Shown here: piece after piece, positions 33,904 through 41,906 of the stretch
Numbering within the stretch: position 1 is the first letter of the stretch
Layout of the letters: each line of letters begins with the position of its first letter
Assembly (NCBI GenBank): GCA_900771345.1
Contig: CAAGNQ010000027.1
Location: forward strand, 25,844 to 89,843
Length of the DNA stretch: 64,000 bases
Direction of reading: 5' to 3'
Source of the DNA: Clostridia bacterium
GTDB lineage: Bacteria > Bacillota > Clostridia > Christensenellales > Borkfalkiaceae
The notes under the pieces: generated by a model
The model's input: the letters and a program-made list of their open reading frames with translations, nothing else
Databases searched by the model: none
Told to the model about the DNA's origin: nothing
Position numbers and translations under genes: made by a program

Positions 33904-34959
33904 ATGAAAAAGTTTTTAATAACTATTGTATCTTTATCGCTTGCAATTTGCTTTGCATTTAGCGCGATAGGCTGTTCAGGCGTTTCCACTCTTTCTTTTT
34001 CTAACTCTTTTAACGGTGGCAGTGAGCCAAATTCTTTAACCGAAACGCTTATTTACGACGTGGAGCTTGTAGATAATTATAACAACAAAATCCAAAAAGC
34101 GCAGTCTTTCCCTGACGAGGTGGTTAAATACAGTTACATTAACGGCAAATATACGGTAAAATTAACCGTTGCGCCTTTTATTGACAATTCGGAGATTAAA
34201 ACAAAGTCAGGAATAGAGTTTGACGCTAATATTTATCACTTGCATACCGAATTTTCAATAGACGTAAGTTATGAGATTAAAAATAAAGACAAGTATGAAA
34301 ATACTGATAGCATTATAACTGATACCTACTTCTACCCTGCCGGTCAATCGTTTGCGCCAATGTATTCGTCCACTCATTCAAAACAGTCATTCTTATCTAT
34401 TTCAAGTAGTGAAGCAGTTACTGCAAGCGTATCTTTTAATGAAAGTCAAACGGAAATTGTTTATAATCAGGATAAATACACGATTACAACCGATAACAAA
34501 TCAACCGAAGGTAAGGATAGCATCAAAACGGTAACCTACAATTACGACCTTAAGAGCGTTATTGATAATACTCAACTTCTGTTTGCATTAAGAAATATGA
34601 ATTTTACCGAAAACGTTACCTCCTCTTTACCAACGGTCGCTCCAGCATACGGCGAGGCTAAAAAACTTAGTATTTCACTAGTAGATAGCGTAAATCAACT
34701 TGCTGAGATAAGTTATAACGGTGGTGAGCCATCAAACGAAATCCCAGTTAAAAACGTTAAATTCAATATTCAATCCAATACCAACTCGGGCTCATATCAA
34801 TACCTATCAATTCAAACGGGCGCTGTAAAAAATGGTCAAACTGATTTAATACCTAATCGTTCGCTAATCGTTAAATATGCAACGCCTCACGTTGCGTTCG
34901 GCTCTTTCTTATCTATGGGCGCATTCGTATACACTCTTAAAACGGTTACAGTTGAATAA
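33904..34959 (+). CDS. Unrecognised lipoprotein
   Basis: About 352 residues. A lipoprotein signal peptide ends with the lipobox SAIGC. The mature part is polar, rich in Ser, Thr, Asn and beta-prone segments, with alternating patterns such as KYTVKLTVAPFIDNSEIKT and VKNVKFNIQSNTNSGSYQY. I recognise no domain. It would sit on the outer face of the membrane. TTTGGAG precedes the ATG at 33904, which I prefer to an in-frame codon four residues upstream. It is a single-gene unit, with its own promoter and a strong terminator. Confidence 0.75.
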   Translation: MKKFLITIVSLSLAICFAFSAIGCSGVSTLSFSNSFNGGSEPNSLTETLIYDVELVDNYNNKIQKAQSFPDEVVKYSYINGKYTVKLTVAPFIDNSEIKTKSGIEFDANIYHLHTEFSIDVSYEIKNKDKYENTDSIITDTYFYPAGQSFAPMYSSTHSKQSFLSISSSEAVTASVSFNESQTEIVYNQDKYTITTDNKSTEGKDSIKTVTYNYDLKSVIDNTQLLFALRNMNFTENVTSSLPTVAPAYGEAKKLSISLVDSVNQLAEISYNGGEPSNEIPVKNVKFNIQSNTNSGSYQYLSIQTGAVKNGQTDLIPNRSLIVKYATPHVAFGSFLSMGAFVYTLKTVTVE

Positions 34960-34973
34960 AATATGAACGTATA

Positions 34974-35010
34974 AAACAAGCCCCGTCTAACCGACGGGGC
35001 TTGTTGTTTT
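34974..35010. terminator. Bidirectional terminator between two lipoprotein genes
   Basis: A 12-bp GC-rich stem (ACAAGCCCCGTC with GACGGGGCTTGT) with T-rich tails on both sides. Confidence 0.9.
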
Positions 35011-35017
35011 TTATTTT

Positions 35018-35902
35018 TTATTCACCAAAGATTTCTGTTTTTTGTTCTGCTGAAAGCGTTATAACACTATCAAGCGCTGTGTCATTAAGTTTTGTTCCTT
35101 TAAATGCATTCTTTTCAACCGTATTTAGTTTGCTTTTACCTATAAAGGTTAGTGTTGAAAGATTTTCACAGCCGTTAAATGCATTGTTATGAATTTTCTC
35201 AACTGACTCAGGAATTTCCATCTTTGCAAGTTGTTTAACGTTTGCAAAAGCATTCTCTCCGATTGCAGTAATTTTTCCCTCAAGTTTGATTGACGTTAGG
35301 TTTACTGCACCGTTAAACGCGTACATAGGAATTCTATAACCAGCACTGTTTTTAACCACTATTTCCTTTAATGAAAGTGGCATATAGCAACTTTGTGAAC
35401 TTGCGCTATTATAACTTATATCAACTTTAATACCAGCGTCATATTCGCTTGAGCCAAAAAAGTGAGCGATTGTTCTTGCGCTATCGGTAGCCTTATCTTC
35501 GTGCTTTTTGCTTTCGCCGTAATAAGTATCGGCATTAGCAGTTTTGCCTATAAACGGAACTTCTAGAACTTCTAGCGCGCTCATCTTTGCAAAAGCACCT
35601 GCATCAATTAGAACTACTGTTTCAGGAACTATAACCTTAGTTAACTTAGAATTACCCGAAAATGCATCTTTTTTAATACGAACGCTCGTTGCCTCTGCTG
35701 GAAGTTTTGCGCCTAAGTCAAGCACGGTAACACCCTCTTCTTGAATATAACTAGTTATCTCATAATTGCCTGTTTTAGCATTCTTTTTATATTTTAACCC
35801 CGGCGTCTTTGATGAATCGCTTGGATTAGAACAAGCCATAATCGGCATAATCATAGAGATAGCAAGAAGTGATATTAATAATATTTTCAAAAGTTTTTTC
35901 AT
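35018..35902 (-). CDS. BspA-type leucine-rich repeat lipoprotein
   Basis: 294 residues. The signal peptide ends in the lipobox IMAC. The mature part contains BspA-like (LRR_5) repeats of about 23 residues, seen as VRIKKDAFSGNSKLTKVIVP, IDAGAFAKMSALEVLEVP, YAFNGAVNLTSIKLEG, IGENAFANVKQLAKMEIP and IHNNAFNGCENLSTLTF. Such repeats mediate binding to host or bacterial surfaces. It has its own promoter and an AGGAG site. Confidence 0.85.
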   Translation of the reverse strand: MKKLLKILLISLLAISMIMPIMACSNPSDSSKTPGLKYKKNAKTGNYEITSYIQEEGVTVLDLGAKLPAEATSVRIKKDAFSGNSKLTKVIVPETVVLIDAGAFAKMSALEVLEVPFIGKTANADTYYGESKKHEDKATDSARTIAHFFGSSEYDAGIKVDISYNSASSQSCYMPLSLKEIVVKNSAGYRIPMYAFNGAVNLTSIKLEGKITAIGENAFANVKQLAKMEIPESVEKIHNNAFNGCENLSTLTFIGKSKLNTVEKNAFKGTKLNDTALDSVITLSAEQKTEIFGE

Positions 35903-35953
35903 ATAATCTCCTTAATGTCGAGAACTTCGTCTATTTTACACATATACTCATTA

Positions 35954-35982
35954 AGTTTAACATTTTAATAAAACTTTGTCAA
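35954..35982 (-). promoter_or_regulatory. Promoter of the LRR lipoprotein
   Basis: TTGACA (35977-35982) and TAAACT (35954-35959) with a 17-base spacer and a TG extension. Confidence 0.65.
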
Positions 35983-36053
35983 TAAATAATATTATTTTTA
36001 GTAATTTTAAAAGGAGATTTTTGTAATTTTTTAATTTTCTATTCTTATCAGTT

Positions 36054-37511
36054 TTAAATTACGACTTTGCCCTCAAAGAAACTCTCAAAAAAGCCGTTAG
36101 TATCACAATTAAGTTTTTCGTAAATACCCACTAAATCACTTGGCGTTGCGTTTAAGAATTTATAACTTTCATAATACTTCTTTAATCCCTTAAAGAACTT
36201 TTCTTCGCCGATAGTCTTTCTTAAATAGTCGTACATAATGCACGGCTTAATGTAAGCGAGATTAACGTACTCGTATTCCCCCTTAAACTCGCCAAGAGGT
36301 TTAATCATTCTAGTATCAACGCTTCCAAACAACTTATCATAAACCGAACAGTAAAGTTTATAAGTTTTTTCGCTAGCCTCAATCAGTTGATTTCGCTCTA
36401 GGTTATATTCAGGGTAGTTCTCATAGAACAAAACTACCGAATATTCTGCAAGCCCTTCGTCTAAAAATCCGTATTCAACCTCATTATTGCCCACAACCGT
36501 CTGCCACCATTGATGAGCCGTTTCGTGCACGACAACTTCTATATAGGCTTCTTTTTCCAAACTGTCGCTTATCATCACGAGCGCAGGGAATTCCATTCCT
36601 CCCTGCACGAACTCGGTCTGCACTACTGCATAAGTTGGATAAGGATATTCCCCGAACTTTTTATTAAAAAGATTTATGCTCTTAATTGCAGTTTCCATAG
36701 CACTAAGTGGATTTTCATCATTATAAAAATAATAGGTAATTTCAACGCCCGTAGAAGTATCCACAATGCTTTCAAAGTTTTTAGAAAGAACAAACGCAAA
36801 TGAGCGAGCGCTACTTATCTCGTAGCACCACTTTGTTTTGTCGGCTTGCTTTTCTTCTGATAAAAGTTTACCACTAGACGCCACAACGTACTCGCTGTCT
36901 AAGGTAATAGATACCTTATAATCGGCACATTCGCTATAAAACGGGTCGCCGTTTGCATAGTACACGCATTCATAAAAGCCGTCTTTGTCATAAGCGCAAA
37001 GTATTGGATAAAAATTTGCAAGATTAATCGTGCTTTGGTTTATCCCCGTTCTTGATACGACAAAAGCGAGATTTAATGAAAAGGTTATTGTAACGCTAAC
37101 CTTTTCGTCCGGGAAAACCTCTTCTAGTAGTTCCACTAACAAAACGTTTTGGTCCACGCCACAAATAGAAAATTTAAGTGGCTGATTTTGGCTTTTTACG
37201 CTAGTAATCTGCATATCGCCGTAGTTTATTCCTTTTGGGTATGCTTTTGCAGTATATTGAGGAGCGATAGGTGAATGCTCGGCACCTTCTCTAAATGCAT
37301 TCCCAAAAAGATTGAACTTAAGTTCTTTTATAGCGTTATCAGTATTATTAAAAAATACTACTTCTTCCTCCCCATAAAGACAATTATCATTTAACTGCAC
37401 GTTAATATCGTAAGTTGTTCTCGAAATTTTACTTTCTTTACAACCGTTAAGACAACCTATACCTGTCAAAGCAATGATTAAGCATAGATAAACACAAAAT
37501 CTTCTTTTCAT
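36054..37511 (-). CDS. M1-family metallopeptidase, membrane-anchored
   Basis: 485 residues. A lipoprotein-like signal peptide (LIIALTGIGCLNGC) is followed by an aminopeptidase-N-type beta domain and a catalytic domain with VVHETAHQWWQ near residue 328 and a Glu 18 residues on in FLDEGLAEYSV, the HEXXH-18-E zinc site. The exopeptidase motif GAMEN is replaced by GGMEF (QGGMEFPALVMIS). It is shorter than cytoplasmic APN, lacking the C-terminal domain. It probably trims peptides outside the cell. Confidence 0.88.
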   Translation of the reverse strand: MKRRFCVYLCLIIALTGIGCLNGCKESKISRTTYDINVQLNDNCLYGEEEVVFFNNTDNAIKELKFNLFGNAFREGAEHSPIAPQYTAKAYPKGINYGDMQITSVKSQNQPLKFSICGVDQNVLLVELLEEVFPDEKVSVTITFSLNLAFVVSRTGINQSTINLANFYPILCAYDKDGFYECVYYANGDPFYSECADYKVSITLDSEYVVASSGKLLSEEKQADKTKWCYEISSARSFAFVLSKNFESIVDTSTGVEITYYFYNDENPLSAMETAIKSINLFNKKFGEYPYPTYAVVQTEFVQGGMEFPALVMISDSLEKEAYIEVVVHETAHQWWQTVVGNNEVEYGFLDEGLAEYSVVLFYENYPEYNLERNQLIEASEKTYKLYCSVYDKLFGSVDTRMIKPLGEFKGEYEYVNLAYIKPCIMYDYLRKTIGEEKFFKGLKKYYESYKFLNATPSDLVGIYEKLNCDTNGFFESFFEGKVVI

Positions 37512-37517
37512 AAAAAA

Positions 37518-37552
37518 CCCCGAATAAGATATTATATACTATCCTATTCGGG
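37518..37552 (-). terminator. Terminator of the M23/SpoIIQ-like gene
   Basis: CCCGAATA pairs with TATTCGGG, with inner GATA/TATC pairs, and is followed on the minus strand by a T run that abuts the start of the M1 peptidase gene. A TATAAT in the loop could serve as the -10 box of that next gene. Confidence 0.7.
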
Positions 37553-37620
37553 TAAAAATCTATTTATTCGTTTATATCTGGCTAGGCCACAAAAAATTAG
37601 TCAGCGCTTAATTTATCGAC

Positions 37621-38289
37621 TTATTTTTCATTGAATACTAAATATTTAGAAGGGTCAATGCACACGCCGTCCTCTTTTACTTCAAAGTGAAGATGCGCTC
37701 CAGTGCTTGCCTCTTGCCTATTACTAGTAGAAACGTAACCGATAATATCTCCTTTATTAACCGTTTGTCCTTCAAAAACCTCGTCTCCGTCGGCAAGTGA
37801 ATTATAAACCGTTTGTAGTCCTTCGCCGTGGTCAATTACGATTGTCGTCCCCTTTAGAAGAGTGCTTTCAACGCTTAAAACCTTTCCGTCATAAGCGCAA
37901 TATACAGGCGTTCCCTCGCTAGCGAAAAAGTCTATAGCCATATGCGCTGAAAATCTTCCGAGAGTACTATTAAACACCATAGTATCGCTATACTCCCCGA
38001 TAGAAGTTGGGTTTTCAATAGGCATAATAAAGGTTACTGGTACGTCAACAGGGTCTGTAACGCCATCGTCTGCTTTAGTGCCTACGTCGGTATTATCACC
38101 GATATTATCAGACGGTGAATCAGGCTTTTCTATAATTTGGTCTTGATTTAGGCTTGAATTAAACTCGTCCTGCTGATTAACGATTATGAGAGTTGCAGAT
38201 AACCCGATTGCGACTATACATAACGCTAGAATTAAATACACAGCGTTCTTCCTCATAAACATCAAAAATTTGTTGTTGATTTGTTTCAT
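37621..38289 (-). CDS. SpoIIQ-like M23 (LytM) peptidase
   Basis: 222 residues: a short cytoplasmic start, one membrane segment (AVYLILALCIVAIGLSATLII), an Asp-rich linker, and a C-terminal M23 domain. Zinc ligands are intact as SAHMAIDF (HxxxD) and GAHLHFEV (HxH). The layout matches clostridial SpoIIQ, which keeps the metal site that B. subtilis SpoIIQ lost and forms the forespore half of the SpoIIQ-SpoIIIAH channel. The neighbouring YwmB-like gene supports this. A vegetative M23 endopeptidase is the alternative. Confidence 0.75.
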   Translation of the reverse strand: MKQINNKFLMFMRKNAVYLILALCIVAIGLSATLIIVNQQDEFNSSLNQDQIIEKPDSPSDNIGDNTDVGTKADDGVTDPVDVPVTFIMPIENPTSIGEYSDTMVFNSTLGRFSAHMAIDFFASEGTPVYCAYDGKVLSVESTLLKGTTIVIDHGEGLQTVYNSLADGDEVFEGQTVNKGDIIGYVSTSNRQEASTGAHLHFEVKEDGVCIDPSKYLVFNEK

Positions 38290-38317
38290 ATTCTTTCTCC
38301 TTTTAACTTATAGGTTG

Positions 38318-38345
38318 TTTATTGCCTACCTAAAAATTTTTATAC
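38318..38345 (-). promoter_or_regulatory. Possible sigma-F-like promoter of the SpoIIQ-like gene
   Basis: GTATA (38341-38345) and GGCAATAAA (38318-38326) resemble sigma-F elements, but they are 14 rather than 16 bases apart. Tentative. Confidence 0.25.
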
Positions 38346-38352
38346 AATAAAA

Positions 38353-38766
38353 TTAAAAACTTCCGAAAATTATAGGTGAGCCGAGCGAAAGATTTTTTTC
38401 TCCGATAAAAATATGAAGATTTACCACCTCTCCGTGCAAAACTTTTTTATATCTTATCTTGTCCGAATACCCATAAATGCTTTGCCCTTCCTCGCACTCT
38501 TCAATAAAAAGTACCTTACAATCAAAGTCTTTAATGAAATTATGTAGATTAAAAGTGTTTTTATCCACCACAATACTCTCTCCCTTTACTCCCGAAAACA
38601 AAGAGAAGTTGTTTGAGTTTATCGTAAGCATTTCTCCACTTGAACTGTCGTCAAAATATATGGTCAATTTGTCAGAGTATCCGTAAAAAACAGAGCGCGA
38701 GTTAAAAGTCCAAACGCCAACAATCATTAGACTTGCCAAGAATATCATTAATAACCTTTTAAACAT
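38353..38766 (-). CDS. Small exported YwmB-like protein
   Basis: 137 residues with an N-terminal signal anchor (LLMIFLASLMIVGVWTF). A short element occurs twice, YGYSDKLTIYF near residue 29 and YGYSDKIRYK near residue 98. The end, EVVNLHIFIGEKNLSLGSPIIFGSF, resembles the C-terminus of YwmB proteins (NLQIA...GTPIV). YwmB lies beside spoIID/spoIIQ in other spore formers and is about twice this length, so this may be a short or diverged version. Assignment tentative. Confidence 0.5.
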   Translation of the reverse strand: MFKRLLMIFLASLMIVGVWTFNSRSVFYGYSDKLTIYFDDSSSGEMLTINSNNFSLFSGVKGESIVVDKNTFNLHNFIKDFDCKVLFIEECEEGQSIYGYSDKIRYKKVLHGEVVNLHIFIGEKNLSLGSPIIFGSF

Positions 38767-38820
38767 AAAAATACCCTCCTGCGTTTAGGAGAGTATTGAC
38801 CTAATTTTAATTTTTTATAC

Positions 38821-39993
38821 CTATTCTTTTAACATTCCTAATTGTCTAAACACGCTCATTCCGTTTAAGGAAAAAGGCGTATCCCCACAACTGCTTATTG
38901 CCTGACATAACTTATTGCTATCTATATCCTTTGGCATTGTTGTTTTTTTAATAAGTTTTTGTATATCATTATTCATTTGCTCTAAAAAACTTTTTTCTTT
39001 AGAAAGCCTTGTTATAATAGTTTTTTCTGAACTAAAAAGCGAGGCTTGATTATAAAAATTTTTTAAAAGAGGCGTTTGCTCTATTCGGAAAAGTTTTGAA
39101 ACAGTTTCTGCCCTCTTTCTATAATCAACGATTCCTTTAGGCGCGTTAATCTCTAAACATTTGTTGTAAATCTTTAGAATAAGAGGGGCAATCACTCTTT
39201 CTAGTCCTAACTTATTTTCGTTTCCATAAAGCATTAGGCAAGCGTCAATGGAAGAAAATGATAATGTTATGCTTTTTTCATTTTGAATAGCATTTTCAAA
39301 GTTTAAAATCTTCTGCAGAGTATCACTTCTTTTTATCACCTTATAATCAATATAAATCATAAAGTCTAGAAGTCTTTTTAAATTATTAGTTAAATTTTCA
39401 TTTTCTTTTAGACCTAAAACTATGTTTATAAATTTATAATCCATAAGACTGACTGCTCTATTTAATAAATAATCTATAACGCTTTCAAAAAAAATTTTAG
39501 AAGAATTTTTATCTTCATCTATGACCAAAACCCTTTTACAATCAATAAAAAATTTATCTATGCCCTTTTTGCTCTTTATATGAATTAAAGGCGACGTTAT
39601 TTTTGCTAAATCCATCTGGTTGCAGTAATAGTAACAGGGAATTTGTTTTATAGAACAAAAATATTTTGATAGCGCTACTAGGCTATTATCAGTAACTATA
39701 ACCCCTCTAATATTTTCAGGCAAATTAAATAGTCCTACTGCACTTTCAAGGTTAAAAGAATAGTCATCTTCGTAAGCAAAAACTATTGCGTTGTTTCCTC
39801 TTTCTTCGAGTTGCTCTTTTATCTTTTTACCACGCTTACAAAACGTTGACACGAGGCATAAAATAAGAATTTTTGAAAAGGGAATATTGTTTTTAATCTC
39901 ATCAAAAATACAAGAGGATTTTGAAGTTATAAAAGTAGTTAAATTTGTAGCAAATTGCTCATTATTGGTAATTTTTGGGGCATTTTCTATCAT
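38821..39993 (-). CDS. Unrecognised 390-residue protein, possibly degenerate glycerol-1-phosphate-dehydrogenase fold
   Basis: No signal peptide or membrane segment. The N-terminal half alternates short strands and helices (SKILILCLVSTFC, NAIVFAYEDDYSFN, IRGVIVTDNSLVALSKYFCS, CYYYCNQMDLAKIT), which recalls the nucleotide-binding half of iron-alcohol-dehydrogenase/AraM proteins, but the glycine-rich cofactor motif GGG(S/T) and the metal His ligands are missing. The C-terminal half is helical and Lys-rich. It may be an inactive relative or something else. It has a clear promoter and diverges from the HU gene. Confidence 0.5.
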   Translation of the reverse strand: MIENAPKITNNEQFATNLTTFITSKSSCIFDEIKNNIPFSKILILCLVSTFCKRGKKIKEQLEERGNNAIVFAYEDDYSFNLESAVGLFNLPENIRGVIVTDNSLVALSKYFCSIKQIPCYYYCNQMDLAKITSPLIHIKSKKGIDKFFIDCKRVLVIDEDKNSSKIFFESVIDYLLNRAVSLMDYKFINIVLGLKENENLTNNLKRLLDFMIYIDYKVIKRSDTLQKILNFENAIQNEKSITLSFSSIDACLMLYGNENKLGLERVIAPLILKIYNKCLEINAPKGIVDYRKRAETVSKLFRIEQTPLLKNFYNQASLFSSEKTIITRLSKEKSFLEQMNNDIQKLIKKTTMPKDIDSNKLCQAISSCGDTPFSLNGMSVFRQLGMLKE

Positions 39994-40025
39994 TTTTTAT
40001 AATTTTCCTGCTAAGTTTTTGGTAA

Positions 40026-40054
40026 ATTTTAGTATATGGAGGCAAATTTGTCAA
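40026..40054 (-). promoter_or_regulatory. Promoter of the 390-residue protein
   Basis: TTGACA (40049-40054) and TAAAAT (40026-40031) with a 17-base spacer. Confidence 0.7.
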
Positions 40055-40133
40055 GCAATAGGCTAAATTTAAGGGTTTTTAGCAAAAAAACGCAAAATTT
40101 TATCAAAAATATACAATTTTTTTTAAAAACCTC

Positions 40134-40161
40134 TTGAAATCTCCCATATATGTGGTATAAT
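40134..40161 (+). promoter_or_regulatory. Promoter of the HU gene
   Basis: TTGAAA (40134-40139) and TATAAT (40156-40161), 16-base spacer, with a TG extension before the -10 box and a GGAGG site downstream. Confidence 0.75.
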
Positions 40162-40189
40162 AAAATAAAAAGAATATGGAGGTCTTTTT

Positions 40190-40462
40190 ATGAATAAGAA
40201 TGAGTTGGTAAGGGCAATCGCAAACAAGGCAGGTATTACGTTAAAAGATGCTGCAACAGCACTTGATAGCACAATTTGCGCAATCACAGATGGATTGAAC
40301 GCTGGGGAAAAAATTCAGATTTCTGGTTTTGGTACTTTTGAATTAAAGAGTAAACCAGCAAGAGAAGGTAAAAATCCTAAGACTGGCGAAAAAATTAAAA
40401 TTGCCGCATCAAAAATTCCTGCTTTTAAATTTGGTAAAGCATACAAAGATTCTTTTAACTAA
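40190..40462 (+). CDS. hup: Histone-like DNA-binding protein HU
   Basis: 90 residues with MNKNELVRAIANKAGITLKD at the start, the ISGFGTFELKSKPAREGKNP DNA-binding arm and PAFKFGKAYKD at the end. HU dimers bend and compact DNA. It is a single-gene unit with its own promoter and terminator. Confidence 0.97.
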   Translation: MNKNELVRAIANKAGITLKDAATALDSTICAITDGLNAGEKIQISGFGTFELKSKPAREGKNPKTGEKIKIAASKIPAFKFGKAYKDSFN

Positions 40463-40470
40463 GAAAATAA

Positions 40471-40500
40471 ATAAAAGCCTGCAAATGCAGGCTTTTATTT
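40471..40500 (+). terminator. Terminator of the HU gene
   Basis: AAAAGCCTGCA pairs with TGCAGGCTTTT around a two-base loop, followed by T-rich sequence. Confidence 0.9.
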
Positions 40501-40517
40501 ATTCAAAAATTTTTAAC

Positions 40518-40549
40518 AAAAAAGGTACTGATTGCTCAGTACCTTTTTC
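40518..40549 (-). terminator. Terminator of tuf
   Basis: AAAAAGGTACTGA pairs with TCAGTACCTTTTT; on the minus strand a T run follows. It ends the ribosomal/EF transcription unit. Confidence 0.88.
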
Positions 40550-40576
40550 ATTTATATTATTTACTAAATTCTCAAA

Positions 40577-41794
40577 TTATTTTGTGATTTTAGAAACAAC
40601 GCCTGAACCTACAGTTCTGCCACCTTCACGGATAGCGAAACGAAGTCCTTCTTCCATAGCGATAGGAGTGATGAGTTCAACGCTCATTGTGATGTTGTCG
40701 CCAGGCATTACCATTTCAACGCCTTCTGGTAATTTGATTGAACCAGTAACGTCTGTTGTTCTGAAATAGAACTGTGGACGATAGTTGTTGAAGAATGGAG
40801 TGTGACGGCCACCTTCTTCCTTGTTAAGGATATATACTTGACCTTCGAATGCTGTGTGTGGTTTTACTGAACCTGGTTTAGCAATAACTTGTCCACGTTC
40901 GATATCTTTCTTATCGATACCACGGAGAAGAGCACCAACGTTATCACCTGCTTGTGCTTCGTCAAGAAGCTTTCTGAACATTTCAAGACCAGTAATAACT
41001 GTTGTTCTTGATTCTTCTGAAAGACCTACGATTTCTGCTGGGTCGTTAACGTGTGCAACACCTCTTTCTACTCTACCTGTAGCAACAGTACCACGACCAG
41101 AGATTGTGAATACGTCTTCTACTGGGAGAAGGAATGGTTTTGCTTCGTCTCTTTCTGGAGTTGGGATATAGCTATCAACAGCGTCCATAAGTTCTTTAAT
41201 GCATTGTGTTTCAGGAGCGTTAGTAACAGCGTCACCTTCGTTAGCCTGAGCACATTCAAGAGCCTTAAGAGCAGAACCCTTGATGATAGGTGTATCATCG
41301 CCAGGGAAGCCATACTCAGAAAGAAGTTCTCTGATTTCCATTTCAACGAGCTCTAATAGTTCTGGGTCGTCGAGTTGGTCACATTTGTTCATAAATACGA
41401 TAATATATGGAACACCTACTTGACGAGCAAGAAGAATGTGTTCTCTTGTCTGTGGCATTGGACCATCAGTAGCAGCAACAACGAGGATTGCGCCGTCCAT
41501 TTGAGCAGCACCTGTAATCATGTTCTTTACATAGTCTGCGTGTCCTGGGCAGTCAACGTGTGCATAGTGACGAGCATCTGTTTGATACTCAACGTGTGAA
41601 GTATTAATTGTAATACCTCTTGCCTTCTCTTCTGGTGCCTTATCGATTTCGTCGTATTTCATTTTTTGAGCTTGACCCTTAGCAGCCATAGTCATAGTGA
41701 TAGCAGCAGTAAGAGTTGTTTTGCCGTGGTCAACGTGACCGATAGTACCAATGTTAATGTGTGGTTTGCTTCTGTCAAATTTAGCCTTTGCCAT
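40577..41794 (-). CDS. tuf: Translation elongation factor Tu
   Basis: About 405 residues. GTPase motifs GHVDHGKTTLTAAIT, DCPGHADYVKNMITGAAQ and NKCDQL are followed by the two beta-barrel domains. It delivers aminoacyl-tRNA to the ribosome. The ATG at 41794 is used, with GGAGG upstream; an in-frame codon five residues earlier would overlap the ribosome site. It also has its own promoter near the end of fusA, so it can be made independently of the str operon. Confidence 0.98.
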   Translation of the reverse strand: MAKAKFDRSKPHINIGTIGHVDHGKTTLTAAITMTMAAKGQAQKMKYDEIDKAPEEKARGITINTSHVEYQTDARHYAHVDCPGHADYVKNMITGAAQMDGAILVVAATDGPMPQTREHILLARQVGVPYIIVFMNKCDQLDDPELLELVEMEIRELLSEYGFPGDDTPIIKGSALKALECAQANEGDAVTNAPETQCIKELMDAVDSYIPTPERDEAKPFLLPVEDVFTISGRGTVATGRVERGVAHVNDPAEIVGLSEESRTTVITGLEMFRKLLDEAQAGDNVGALLRGIDKKDIERGQVIAKPGSVKPHTAFEGQVYILNKEEGGRHTPFFNNYRPQFYFRTTDVTGSIKLPEGVEMVMPGDNITMSVELITPIAMEEGLRFAIREGGRTVGSGVVSKITK

Positions 41795-41870
41795 TATTGT
41801 TTCCTCCAAATTTTCATAATAATGATAATTTTTTTAATATTTTTTTATTTTTTGTTCAAAACGCAATACT

Positions 41871-41899
41871 ATTTTACAATAAAATTATTCTTTTGTCAA
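41871..41899 (-). promoter_or_regulatory. Internal promoter of tuf
   Basis: TTGACA (41894-41899) and TAAAAT (41871-41876), 17-base spacer, located a few bases after the fusA stop. Confidence 0.75.
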
Positions 41900-41906
41900 C
41901 AGTTAA

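Noticed and set aside
34352..34534. Extra frame inside the 352-residue lipoprotein gene
   Set aside because: It overlaps a convincing lipoprotein gene in another frame and has no start signal.
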